A stretch of 64,000 nucleotides of DNA from CAYJFG01 sp964369405 (GTDB lineage Bacteria > Bacillota > Clostridia > Oscillospirales > Acutalibacteraceae). The notes under the pieces are model-generated. The model was not told the origin of the DNA. It saw only the letters and a list, made by a program, of their open reading frames with translations, and did not search any database. Each line of letters begins with the position of its first letter. Positions within the stretch are counted from its first letter, which is position 1. The DNA lies in contig CAYJGB010000001.1 of NCBI GenBank assembly GCA_964369405.1, positions 115,111 through 179,110 of the forward strand, given 5' to 3'. Positions 25,487 through 33,628 of the stretch are shown piece by piece. A program made the position numbers and the translations under genes.

Positions 25487-27358
25487 ATGAAAAAGATTTC
25501 ACCAAGAAAATTGGTTTTAGTTTTATCAGATATGTTTATAATTAGTATAAGTGTTTTGTTATCAAACCATCTATTAGGTTATTTTGACTTAAACGCATTA
25601 TCAGATACTAACTTAGATATATTTTGTGTATTATCGATTTTTTTATGTTTCGCAGCTTTATATATGTCTGGTGCATATTCAAAGATGTGGAGATATTTTA
25701 ATTATAAAGATTATTTATCATGCATAGCAGGTATGATAATAGGTTCGGGAATAGCTACAGTAATAACGTATTTTATATATAGAAGTTTACATTGGGAATT
25801 TGTTTTACTACAGGTTTCATTAGGTACAATAGGAATAATCTTATTTAGATTTGTATTTAGAAAAACTTTTTTAGTTTTAATAGACTCAAGTAATGATAAG
25901 TATAAAAAAAGAACACTTATAATTGGTGCAGGCGAAGCATGCAAAATCATCTTAAAAGAAATTGAAAATTCAAGAACAGATGTAGATAGCTCAACATATG
26001 AATATTTACCAGTAGGTATTATAGATGATAATCCACAAAAGTTAAAAACAGGGCTGAGAGGCGTTAGAGTTTTAGGCAATAGTGAAGATATTATAAGGAT
26101 ATGCAAAGAAAAAGAAATAGATATAATCATATTTGCAATACCATCGTGTACAGAGTCAGAAAAAAGATATATATTAGATTTGTGTTCTGAAACATCATGT
26201 AAAATCAAGATAGTACCATCAATTAGTAAAATGCTTGATGAAAAAGACAGCAAAGAGTTAATATCACAGATTAACGATATCAAAGTAGAAGACTTGTTAG
26301 GTAGAGAACCTATCACGTTTACAAGTAAAGATACAAGAGAGTTTATTAATGAAAAAATTTGTATGATAACAGGTGGAGGTGGCTCAATAGGAAGTGAGTT
26401 AACACGACAAATAGCAAAATACAATCCAGCACAAATTATCATATTAGATATTTACGAAAATAATGCATACGATATACAGCAGGAACTAGTTATGGAGTAT
26501 GGAAGTAAATTAAATATAGTTACACTTATAGCCTCAGTTAGAGATTATGAAAAAATGGAAAAAGTATATATTGAATATAAACCAAACATTGTTTTTCACG
26601 CAGCAGCTCATAAGCACGTACCATTAATGGAAACATCACCAGAAGAAGCTGTTAAAAATAATATTATAGGGACATATAATATGGCTGTTTTAGCAAAAAA
26701 ATATAATGTTGAAAAGTTTGTTATGATATCAACAGATAAGGCAGTTAACCCTACGAATGTAATGGGAGCATCAAAACGTTGTTGTGAGATGATAATGGAA
26801 TATGTTTCTCAAGATGAAAACAGCAAAACTGAATTTGTTACTACAAGATTTGGTAATGTTTTAGGTTCTAACGGTTCTGTTATCCCACTATTTAAAAGAC
26901 AAATTGAAAACGGAAAAGAGATAACAGTAACTCACCCAGAAATAATAAGATATTTTATGACCATACCAGAGGCAGTATCGTTAGTTCTTCAAGCAGCATC
27001 AATGGCACATGGAGGAGAAATCTTTGTACTAGATATGGGAGCACCTGTAAAAATATTAACATTAGCAGAGAATTTAATTAGAATGTATGGAAAAGTTCCA
27101 TATAAAGATATTAAAATTAAATTCACAGGACTTAGACCAGGAGAAAAGCTGTACGAAGAACTTTTAATGAACGAAGAAGGACTAACAGCAACAAAAAACA
27201 AAAAAATATTTATTGGAAAGCAAATTCCATTAGATGTTGATATATTTGTTCAAAAATTAGACTGTCTAAGAGAGTGTGCAAAGGTGAATAATTCCGATGA
27301 TACAATTAAAGCTTTAAATGATATAGTACCAACATTTCATCATCAAACGAATAATTGA
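25487..27358 (+). CDS. CapD/PglF/WbpM-type nucleotide-sugar 4,6-dehydratase, membrane bound
   Basis: This 623-residue protein has four N-terminal membrane helices (about 10-115) and a CoA-binding-like Rossmann domain (LIIGAGEACKIILKE). A long SDR domain follows, with ITGGGGSIGSELTRQI, HAAAHKHVPLMETSPEEAVKNN (split: key residues HAAAHKH) and the active site STDKAVNPTNVMGASKR, in which Asp-Lys and Met replace the usual Tyr. Known relatives convert UDP-GlcNAc to a 4-keto-6-deoxy sugar for bacillosamine, QuiNAc or FucNAc. It likely supplies a sugar for surface glycans or glycoproteins; the exopolysaccharide locus starts 6 kb downstream. ATG 25487 has AAAGG 11 bases upstream. Confidence 0.9.
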   Translation: MKKISPRKLVLVLSDMFIISISVLLSNHLLGYFDLNALSDTNLDIFCVLSIFLCFAALYMSGAYSKMWRYFNYKDYLSCIAGMIIGSGIATVITYFIYRSLHWEFVLLQVSLGTIGIILFRFVFRKTFLVLIDSSNDKYKKRTLIIGAGEACKIILKEIENSRTDVDSSTYEYLPVGIIDDNPQKLKTGLRGVRVLGNSEDIIRICKEKEIDIIIFAIPSCTESEKRYILDLCSETSCKIKIVPSISKMLDEKDSKELISQINDIKVEDLLGREPITFTSKDTREFINEKICMITGGGGSIGSELTRQIAKYNPAQIIILDIYENNAYDIQQELVMEYGSKLNIVTLIASVRDYEKMEKVYIEYKPNIVFHAAAHKHVPLMETSPEEAVKNNIIGTYNMAVLAKKYNVEKFVMISTDKAVNPTNVMGASKRCCEMIMEYVSQDENSKTEFVTTRFGNVLGSNGSVIPLFKRQIENGKEITVTHPEIIRYFMTIPEAVSLVLQAASMAHGGEIFVLDMGAPVKILTLAENLIRMYGKVPYKDIKIKFTGLRPGEKLYEELLMNEEGLTATKNKKIFIGKQIPLDVDIFVQKLDCLRECAKVNNSDDTIKALNDIVPTFHHQTNN

Positions 27359-27407
27359 CACTATATAAACTTAGAAAATGAACAACACAGTAGAATAAGA
27401 AATAATG

Positions 27408-27438
27408 CACCCGTCTGAGCTGTAATGCAAGACGGGTG
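27408..27438. repeat. GC-rich hairpin
   Basis: CACCCGTCT (27408-27416) pairs perfectly with AGACGGGTG (27430-27438) across a 13-base loop, in the gap before the cohesin-like gene. No U-run follows. It shares the core GCACCCG with the closing stem of the element at 24369-24497. Confidence 0.5.
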
Positions 27439-27463
27439 AGAATTTATAAAAAGGGATATGAAT

Positions 27464-28219
27464 ATGATAAGGAAAGCAAGTTGTATTATTAGCTTATTAA
27501 TATTTTTGCTAGTTAGTCAAATGAATGTACATGCCACAGAAAGCAAATTTGATTACAAGATTGAAATTCCTACTGTAATTGAATACAATAGAACAATTGA
27601 AGTTGATATGAAAATCGATAGTAATAATATAGAATTAGCTGGAGGCGTGTTTGTACTATCGTTTGATAGCGAACTTATAAATTTTAAAGGTGTGACTTTT
27701 ACAAATAAAAATAGTGAAAGAACAATAGATTTTTATGAGATTAATAATACAGTAAGAGTTGCATTTTTAGCATTAGACAGCATACATACAAATCAGTTTG
27801 AAAGTGCTTTTAAAATTGAATTTACACCTAAAGAGGTTGTTGCAAATACTGAGTTTTCTGTATATTTTGAGCAAGCAGGAAGTATTGAAGAAGAATTCTT
27901 AGATTTTAATAACGCAATAGTTTATGATATAGAAGTAAGTAAAAATGAGACTAGTCAAACATTTGCAAGTGGGGAAGAAGTAAGTGATGTAGAACAAGAA
28001 AAACTTAAGGAGCTTCAAGAAGAGAATGTTAAAGATTTTGAAGAAGAGCAAACAAATTCAGATGAAAATTTAGTAGATAACAATAATATAATAATAGAAG
28101 ATAATTCAGATAACAGTAATATAGTAACAATATTTATATTAGGAATTATAGCGTGTTGTGTTATGTTTATTGGAGTGTTTTTAATGCTGAAATATTTTAA
28201 AGACAGAAAAACAGAATGA
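27464..28219 (+). CDS. Secreted cohesin-like domain protein with C-terminal membrane anchor
   Basis: ATG 27464, 8 bases after AAGGG, gives about 251 residues; an ATG at 27458 is also possible. A signal peptide (CIISLLIFLLVSQMNVHA) is followed by a beta-sandwich of about 130 residues. Its pattern (ELAGGVFVLSFDSELINF..., VRVAFLAL, FKIEFTPKE) resembles the cohesin/carbohydrate-binding type III fold. An acidic linker (about 165-215) leads to a membrane helix (IVTIFILGIIACCVMFIGVF) and a short basic tail. No dockerin or cellulase is seen nearby, so a cellulosome role is not implied. The fold assignment is by pattern only. Confidence 0.6.
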   Translation: MIRKASCIISLLIFLLVSQMNVHATESKFDYKIEIPTVIEYNRTIEVDMKIDSNNIELAGGVFVLSFDSELINFKGVTFTNKNSERTIDFYEINNTVRVAFLALDSIHTNQFESAFKIEFTPKEVVANTEFSVYFEQAGSIEEEFLDFNNAIVYDIEVSKNETSQTFASGEEVSDVEQEKLKELQEENVKDFEEEQTNSDENLVDNNNIIIEDNSDNSNIVTIFILGIIACCVMFIGVFLMLKYFKDRKTE

Positions 28220-28238
28220 ATATAAAAGGTGTGATTTT

Positions 28239-28700
28239 ATGAAAAATTTTGCAGTTTATGAAAACAAATTAGGATATTTTAAAATTGAATACGAAAATGA
28301 TGTAGTAACATATTTAAAAAAATTAAATATAGAAGTTAAAGATTTTGGCAAAAAAGATGAGTTTACAGATTTAGTTTTTAAGGAAATAGAAGAATATGTT
28401 AATGGAATAAGAAAAGAGTTTGATTTTAAATATAAATTAATAGGAACTGATTTTCAATTGAAAGTATGGAAAGCGTTATGCGATATTCCATATGGAGAAA
28501 CTAGAAGTTACAAAGATATTGCTATAGCAATAGGTAATGAAAAGGCTAGCAGAGCCATTGGAATGGCTAATAATAAAAATCCTATTACAATTGCTGTGCC
28601 ATGCCATAGAGTAATTGGCAGTAGTGGCAAGCTAGTAGGTTATGCTGGAGGAGTAGATATGAAAGAGTATTTGCTAAATATGGAAAAAGAAAATAAATAG
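28239..28700 (+). CDS. ogt: Methylated-DNA-[protein]-cysteine S-methyltransferase
   Basis: The 153-residue protein has the suicide repair motif PCHRVIG, whose cysteine accepts the methyl group from O6-methylguanine. It also has the helix-turn-helix region (FQLKVWKALCDIPYGETRSY) and the Asn-hinge segment RAIGMANNKNP. It repairs alkylated DNA and is used once per molecule. It is 32 bases upstream of an AlkD-like gene, forming a compact alkylation repair pair. Confidence 0.93.
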   Translation: MKNFAVYENKLGYFKIEYENDVVTYLKKLNIEVKDFGKKDEFTDLVFKEIEEYVNGIRKEFDFKYKLIGTDFQLKVWKALCDIPYGETRSYKDIAIAIGNEKASRAIGMANNKNPITIAVPCHRVIGSSGKLVGYAGGVDMKEYLLNMEKENK

Positions 28701-28732
28701 TATATTTGATAAAATAAGTAGAGGTTTTTAAA

Positions 28733-29422
28733 ATGTATAATAAAGAAATTGAAGTGCGTAATAAGTTAGAAGAATTATCGGAAGTAAAGTACAAAGAATT
28801 TTCTGAAAAATTAATTCCAAATTGTGAAAATATAATCGGTGTGCGAATACCTTCAATTAGAAAGATAGCAAAAGAAATAACAAAGGATAATCCGCTAGAA
28901 TATTTAAGTGAAGCAGAGGATATTTATTTTGAAGAAACTATGTTAAAAGGGTTAATAATAGGAAATTTAAAAGAAGATATACATATAGTTATAAATCAAA
29001 TAGAGTTGTTTTTACCAAAGGTAACTAATTGGTCGCTGTGCGATAGTTTATGTTGTGAGTTAAAAATAACAAAAAAACATATGGAAGAAATGTGGGATTT
29101 TTTAGAAAAATGCATAAATACAGAAAAAACATATTACATAAGATTTGCAGTAGTAATGATGCTTGATTTTTATGTGAATGAAAAATATTTAAATGAATTA
29201 TTCAAAGTTTTTGATAGTATAAAAAACGAAGATTACTATGTTAAAATGGCTGTTGCATGGGCAATATCAAAATGTTTTACTACATATGAACAAGAAACTA
29301 TGAAATATCTTATAAAAACTAAAATAGATGACGAAACATATAACAAAGCACTACAAAAAATCAGGGAATCACTTAAAGTAAGTAAAGAAATGAAAGAAAA
29401 AATTAAACTTATGAAGAGATAA
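28733..29422 (+). CDS. AlkD-like DNA alkylation repair protein (HEAT-like)
   Basis: This 229-residue helical protein matches the AlkD/DUF1061-type HEAT-like glycosylase family. Typical features are GVRIPSIRKIAKEI near residue 37, the WSLCDSLCCELK segment and repeated paired helices (YYIRFAVVMMLDFYV, YYVKMAVAWAISKCF). AlkD removes N3- and N7-alkylated bases without base flipping. Some family members are glycosylase-dead, and I did not check the active-site residues one by one. Position after ogt supports an alkylation repair role. Confidence 0.82.
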   Translation: MYNKEIEVRNKLEELSEVKYKEFSEKLIPNCENIIGVRIPSIRKIAKEITKDNPLEYLSEAEDIYFEETMLKGLIIGNLKEDIHIVINQIELFLPKVTNWSLCDSLCCELKITKKHMEEMWDFLEKCINTEKTYYIRFAVVMMLDFYVNEKYLNELFKVFDSIKNEDYYVKMAVAWAISKCFTTYEQETMKYLIKTKIDDETYNKALQKIRESLKVSKEMKEKIKLMKR

Positions 29423-29427
29423 AAAAA

Positions 29428-29469
29428 GGGGCTGTCACATTGATTTTGTGACAACCCTAATATTTTTTT
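29428..29469. terminator. Bidirectional terminator, alkD-like / AbgT
   Basis: A stem of about 11 pairs with one mismatch (29428-29439 with 29447-29458) is flanked by seven A residues on the left and eight T residues on the right, serving the convergent genes on both sides. Confidence 0.8.
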
Positions 29470-29475
29470 TACTTG

Positions 29476-31041
29476 TTAAGTAAGCATTATTGGAGCGTGT
29501 GGACCTAGTGGAATACCGAGCAACATCCATATAACTAACATAATAGACCAACCAACTAAAAATACAATTGTATACGGTAACATGGTAGATATAACAGTAC
29601 CCATACCAATTTTTTTATCATATTGTTGAGCGAATACAATAATCATCGCAAAATACGCCATAATCGGAGAAATAATATTAGTTGAAGAATCACCAATACG
29701 GTAAGCTACTTGCACTAATTCAGGAGAATATCCAACAGACATAAACATAGGGATAAATATTGGAGCTAAAATAGCCCATTTAGCACCAGCCGAGCCCATA
29801 ACTAAGTTTATAATAGCAGAGAGAATAATAAATATAATTATTACTACAAAACCATTTATTCCAGAAGATTTTAAAATATCAGCACCATAAATGGCGATGA
29901 TAGTACCTAAATTAGAATAAGAAAAATAAGCTGCAAATTGAGCACAAACAAATACAAGAGCAATAAAAGGACCCATAGTAGACATAGTTTTTCCCATTTG
30001 AGTAGCTATATCTTTTTCACTTTTAAATGTTTTAGAAACTTTGCCATATACAACAGATGGTATAAAAAACATTATAGATAGTATGACAATAATTGAGGAC
30101 ATAAATGGAGAATTTTCAGTTATTGAACCTGTATCAGGATTTCTTAAAAATGATTCAGGAGGTAGTAATACTGCTAAAAGTAAAACGACCAAACCTAAAA
30201 GAGTAAGGTTAGCCCATTTAAGAGCTTTTTTTTCAAGAGGAGTTATTACCTTTAAATTCATTGTGTTAGCATCTAGCCTAGCATGTTCAGTATTATATTT
30301 ACCTAGTCTAGGTTCGATTATTTTATTTGTAACTATTGTTCCGAGTATTGTGATTAGAAAAGTTGATACAAACATAAAATACCAATTTGAAGTTGCATTT
30401 ACAGTATAGTTTGGATCTATAATTCTAGCGGCTTCAGTGCTAATACCTGCAAGAGTTGGGTCGATAGTACCAATAATTAGATTGGCACTAAATCCACCAG
30501 AAACGCCAGCGAAAGCAGCAGCAAGACCTGCGATAGGGTGTCTGCCACACGTTAAGAATATTAGAGCACCAAGTGGAACAAGTATAACATAGCCAGCATC
30601 AGAAGCGATATTTGACATAATACCTAAAAATACAACCATAGGAGTAATTAGTTTTGCAGGTGTTAAGGCAATAGCTTTTTTAAGTAAAGTTGAAATGTAA
30701 CCACTGCCTTCAGCTAAGCCAATACCAAACATAGATACAAGAACGACACCTAGTGGAGCAAATTCAATAAAATTACTTATAGCAGTTGTAAGCATATAAA
30801 CAATACCATCTGGGCTTAATAAACTTACAACATTGATAGTTTGCGTTTCTAATTTATGAGTTTCAGAGTTAATCATATCACCAGTTACACTAAAATCAAA
30901 TGCAGCTAATATAGCTGATAGTACAATGATTATTAAACATAAAATAGCAAAAATTGTAATAGGGTGAGGTAACTTATTACCTGTTTTTTCAATAATATTA
31001 AGAAATGACATTGTTTTCGTCTGTTTTTTCTTCTTTTCCAT
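29476..31041 (-). CDS. AbgT-family transporter
   Basis: The 521-residue membrane protein starts MSFLNIIEKTGNKLPHPITIFAILC, the typical AbgT N-terminus. About 12 to 13 hydrophobic segments follow, including MFGIGLAEGSGYI and the re-entrant-loop-like regions SAGAKWAILAPIFIPM and YRIGDSSTNIISPIM. Known members import p-aminobenzoyl-glutamate or expel sulfonamides. It stands alone, without the abgA/abgB hydrolases, so the substrate could be another amino-acid conjugate or short peptide. Confidence 0.9.
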   Translation of the reverse strand: MEKKKKQTKTMSFLNIIEKTGNKLPHPITIFAILCLIIIVLSAILAAFDFSVTGDMINSETHKLETQTINVVSLLSPDGIVYMLTTAISNFIEFAPLGVVLVSMFGIGLAEGSGYISTLLKKAIALTPAKLITPMVVFLGIMSNIASDAGYVILVPLGALIFLTCGRHPIAGLAAAFAGVSGGFSANLIIGTIDPTLAGISTEAARIIDPNYTVNATSNWYFMFVSTFLITILGTIVTNKIIEPRLGKYNTEHARLDANTMNLKVITPLEKKALKWANLTLLGLVVLLLAVLLPPESFLRNPDTGSITENSPFMSSIIVILSIMFFIPSVVYGKVSKTFKSEKDIATQMGKTMSTMGPFIALVFVCAQFAAYFSYSNLGTIIAIYGADILKSSGINGFVVIIIFIILSAIINLVMGSAGAKWAILAPIFIPMFMSVGYSPELVQVAYRIGDSSTNIISPIMAYFAMIIVFAQQYDKKIGMGTVISTMLPYTIVFLVGWSIMLVIWMLLGIPLGPHAPIMLT

Positions 31042-31284
31042 TTTAACGCCTCCATACGTTTCGAGCTTATAAAGTAAACTATATCAAAAATTGCAATAAA
31101 AAGCAATTTTTTTTTAGAAAAATGTAAATTTTGAAAAAAATTTATAAAACAAACAATATGTTTTTTAAAAATTATGCAATATATATAAAACACAGACAGC
31201 TTAAATGTTCTTTTTTCACGTTGTATCAACAATATATGTATATATAAAAAAATCGGAATTATTAAATTAAAAATAATAAAATGC

Positions 31285-31313
31285 TTGACAGTGACTTCTT
31301 TTTGTGATAAAAT
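31285..31313 (+). promoter_or_regulatory. Promoter of the tRNA cluster
   Basis: TTGACA (31285-31290), 17 bases, TAAAAT (31308-31313), about 30 bases before the first tRNA. The rest of the 300-base gap from 31042 is AT-rich. It must hold the AbgT promoter, but I see no convincing motif there. Confidence 0.75.
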
Positions 31314-31343
31314 ATAATCCGTCGCTAGAAGATGACATTATTT

Positions 31344-31417
31344 GCGGATGTAGTTTAGTGGTAGAACTTCAGCCTTCCAAGCTGATCGTGTGGGTTCGAT
31401 TCCCATCATCCGCTCCA
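31344..31417 (+). tRNA. tRNA-Gly (anticodon TCC)
   Basis: The acceptor stem GCGGATG pairs with CATCCGC, the anticodon loop is CTTCCAA, the T-loop TTCGATT is present and CCA is encoded. First gene of five. Confidence 0.96.
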
Positions 31418-31448
31418 AAAGATTTTAATTTAATAATCTTAAACTTAT

Positions 31449-31525
31449 GTGCCAATAGCTCAGCCGGATAGAGCAACTGCCTTCTAAGCAGTAGGTCAGG
31501 GGTTCGAATCCCTTTTGGCACGCCA
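31449..31525 (+). tRNA. tRNA-Arg (anticodon TCT)
   Basis: Acceptor GTGCCAA/TTGGCAC, anticodon loop CTTCTAA, T-loop TTCGAAT, encoded CCA. It reads AGA/AGG, the main Arg codons in AT-rich genes here. Confidence 0.96.
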
Positions 31526-31559
31526 ATGGTGACTAAGAATTTTATTCTTAATCACCATT
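31525..31559 (+). other. Hairpin between tRNA-Arg and tRNA-His
   Basis: A stem of 16 pairs with one mismatch (31525-31540 with 31544-31559) starts on the last base of the tRNA-Arg CCA. There is no U-run. It may expose the tRNA ends to processing or slow transcription. Confidence 0.6.
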
Positions 31560-31563
31560 ATAT

Positions 31564-31641
31564 GGTGGATATAGCTTAGTCGGTTAAAGCGCCAGTTTGT
31601 GGCACTGGAGATCGTCGGTTCGAATCCGATTATCCACCCCA
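31564..31641 (+). tRNA. tRNA-His (anticodon GTG)
   Basis: Acceptor GTGGATA/TATCCAC with an extra G at -1 (31564) opposite C73, the identity element of tRNA-His. The anticodon GTG lies in loop TTGTGGC; CCA is encoded. Confidence 0.95.
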
Positions 31642-31644
31642 TAT

Positions 31645-31720
31645 GATTCATTAGCTCAGCTGGCAGAGCACTTGACTTTTAATCAAGGTGTCCGGAGTTC
31701 GATTCTCCGATGAGTCACCA
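31645..31720 (+). tRNA. tRNA-Lys (anticodon TTT)
   Basis: Acceptor GATTCAT/ATGAGTC with one G-T pair, anticodon loop CTTTTAA, T-loop TTCGATT, encoded CCA. Confidence 0.95.
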
Positions 31721-31752
31721 TTAGACGGACAAGTATAAACTTGTCCGTCTAA
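31721..31752 (+). other. Perfect hairpin between tRNA-Lys and tRNA-Gln
   Basis: A 14-base-pair perfect stem with an ATAA loop (31721-31734, 31739-31752) begins directly after the encoded CCA. TCAAAATTT follows, so it is not a canonical terminator. Confidence 0.65.
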
Positions 31753-31772
31753 TCAAAATTTATTATTAATAT

Positions 31773-31847
31773 TGGGCTATCGCCAAGCGGTAAGGCAACG
31801 GACTTTGACTCCGTCAGTCGCTAGTTCGAATCTAGCTAGCCCAGCCA
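31773..31847 (+). tRNA. tRNA-Gln (anticodon TTG)
   Basis: Acceptor TGGGCTA/TAGCCCA, anticodon loop CTTTGAC, T-loop TTCGAAT, encoded CCA. Last gene of the cluster. Confidence 0.96.
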
Positions 31848-31850
31848 AAG

Positions 31851-31897
31851 AAAACACTTAGTAGATGAATTTATCTTTCGTTTACTAAGTGTTTTTA
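31851..31897 (+). terminator. Terminator of the tRNA cluster
   Basis: A 13-pair perfect stem (31851-31863 with 31883-31895), a 19-base loop and a T-rich tail end the tRNA transcript. Confidence 0.75.
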
Positions 31898-31969
31898 TTA
31901 TATATTAATATATTTTAATTATATTTTGAATATAGGAAATTGTTCACTACATATAATTAAAAAGAATAA

Positions 31970-33136
31970 CTAATTATTCGCCATTGTGTAAATGTTTTTA
32001 ATATCTTCTTTGTTTAAAGTCTTGAAATATCCAATAGTACGGTCTGCATATGCACAATTTTCACTTAATTCATTAATTTGATTTTCTGTTAGTGTAAAAC
32101 TTAACAAATTTGGAATATTTATTGGCATTTCAATTTCTATAAAGTAATTTTCCATAGCTTCAATACCTTTAATTGCACTCTCAAGAGTGGTTATATCAAA
32201 TATTTCTTTTGCAAATTTTTCAAAACGTTCTGGCTTTTCTTTATATACATATCTTGCCCAACTGCCCCAAACTGCTGATAATCCAGCACCGTGAGCAACA
32301 TCAAACATACCAGAAAGCTCATGTTCTAATTGATGAGTTGACCAATCTGAGTTTATACCTAAACCGGTAAGGCTGTTGTGAGATATGCTACCTGCCCACA
32401 TAATTTCAGCACGTGCATTATAATTATTTGGATTGTTCATTAATATTCTGCCATTGTGAATTACAGTTTTAAGTACACTTTGTGCTATTGTGTCTGTAAT
32501 CATCATAGTATCATCTGTAGTGAAATATCTCTCTAAAGTGTGCATAATAATATCAACTATTCCACAGCTTGTTTGATATTTTGGTAGTGAATATGTAAGT
32601 TCTGGATTTAGAATTGAAAATTTTGGTCTGATTAAAGGACTACTATATCCTCTTTTTATCATACCTTCATCTTTTGTAATAACACTACTGTCGCTCATTT
32701 CACTACCTGCAGCAGAAAGTGTTAATATAGAAGCTACAGGTAAAGCATTAGTTGCTACAGTCGATTTATTATAGAAATCCCATACATCATTGTCGTAGTA
32801 TACACCTATAGCAATAGCTTTAGCTGAATCTATAACACTACCACCACCTACAGCCAAGATAAAATCAACATTTTCAGTTTTACAAATTTCTATTCCAATA
32901 TTTACAAGAGATAGGCGAGGATTTGGAACAACTCCACCTAACTCAACAAATTTTATATTGTTGTTTGTAAGACATTTTTTAACTGTTGATAACAACCCAG
33001 ATTTATCAGCACTAGCACCACCGAAATGTAGCAATACTTTAGTGGCATTGTATTTTTTTAGTAATGTTCCAACTTGATTTTCAGTATTTGCACCAAAAAC
33101 TATTTCAGTAGGAGCATAAAAAGTGAAATTATTCAT
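31970..33136 (-). CDS. Iron-containing alcohol dehydrogenase (YqhD/butanol dehydrogenase-like)
   Basis: The 388-residue protein starts NNFTFYAPTEIVFGANTENQVG and contains GGGSVIDSAKAIAIG, the cofactor segment of group III alcohol dehydrogenases. Metal ligands are expected in the HTLERYF, WSTHQLEHELSGMFDVAHG histidine cluster. Similar enzymes (BdhA/B, YqhD) reduce aldehydes such as butyraldehyde with NADPH in fermentation. It is a single gene with its own promoter and an AAGGAG ribosome site before ATG 33136. Confidence 0.9.
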   Translation of the reverse strand: MNNFTFYAPTEIVFGANTENQVGTLLKKYNATKVLLHFGGASADKSGLLSTVKKCLTNNNIKFVELGGVVPNPRLSLVNIGIEICKTENVDFILAVGGGSVIDSAKAIAIGVYYDNDVWDFYNKSTVATNALPVASILTLSAAGSEMSDSSVITKDEGMIKRGYSSPLIRPKFSILNPELTYSLPKYQTSCGIVDIIMHTLERYFTTDDTMMITDTIAQSVLKTVIHNGRILMNNPNNYNARAEIMWAGSISHNSLTGLGINSDWSTHQLEHELSGMFDVAHGAGLSAVWGSWARYVYKEKPERFEKFAKEIFDITTLESAIKGIEAMENYFIEIEMPINIPNLLSFTLTENQINELSENCAYADRTIGYFKTLNKEDIKNIYTMANN

Positions 33137-33168
33137 ATGCTTTCTCCTTGTTAAAGTTATTTATAATT

Positions 33169-33197
33169 ATTATAATTCTAAAAATATAAATTATCAA
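33169..33197 (-). promoter_or_regulatory. Promoter of the alcohol dehydrogenase gene
   Basis: On the minus strand TTGATA (33197-33192), 17 bases, TATAAT (33174-33169). Confidence 0.7.
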
Positions 33198-33360
33198 GTA
33201 AAAACAATAAAATACATTAAATTTTGAATAAATTTTATAAAAAAATAGATGGTTTTACAAAAAAATTGCTTATTTTACTATAATGTGATATAATAATGTA
33301 TAAGTAAATACTTAGGGGTGGATTTAATAAAAAACTATTAAAGAAAGTAGTACTTTCTAA

Positions 33361-33440
33361 TTCAATTTGTTTATTATAAGTAAATAGGAGGCATATATAT
33401 TTGTTTTATAGGTTAATATAAACAAATTGAAAAATTTTTT
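33361..33440 (+). promoter_or_regulatory. Terminator-like leader with internal mini-ORF before the Pel-like locus
   Basis: A 14-pair perfect stem (33361-33374 with 33418-33431) is followed by AAAATTTTTT, the layout of an intrinsic terminator. Its loop contains a perfect AGGAGG (33387-33392) and, 8 bases on, a seven-codon frame (TTG 33401 to TAA 33421, MFYRLI). The stop codon overlaps the 3' arm, so translating ribosomes would open the hairpin. Upstream, AGAAAG/CTTTCT forms a small hairpin (about 33341-33357). This resembles a translation-sensitive attenuator, but no ligand motif is recognised. The gap 33137-33628 otherwise holds only the two promoters listed. Confidence 0.5.
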
Positions 33441-33461
33441 ATTATAAATTTACAAAAAATA

Positions 33462-33490
33462 TTGCAAGTATTGAGTAGATATGCTATTAT
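33462..33490 (+). promoter_or_regulatory. Promoter of the exopolysaccharide locus
   Basis: TTGCAA (33462-33467), 17 bases, TATTAT (33485-33490). It lies after the terminator-like hairpin, so initiation here would bypass it. Confidence 0.6.
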
Positions 33491-33628
33491 ATATTTAAAT
33501 TTGACTTTTTTAGGTTTGAATTATTGTATATAATCACTAAATGTTTGTTATATTTTAATAGAAAAGTATTTTTACATAATCGTTAAGATGGTTTTTAAAA
33601 TTTTCTAGTATATATGGGGGTATATAAT

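Noticed and set aside
33148..33161. Second Rex site at the alcohol dehydrogenase start
   Set aside because: TTGTTAA is present but the opposite half-site is not, and the sequence coincides with the ribosome site.
33137..33628. c-di-GMP riboswitch before the Pel-like locus
   Set aside because: Neither the class I nor class II conserved core is present, although c-di-GMP control would fit the locus.
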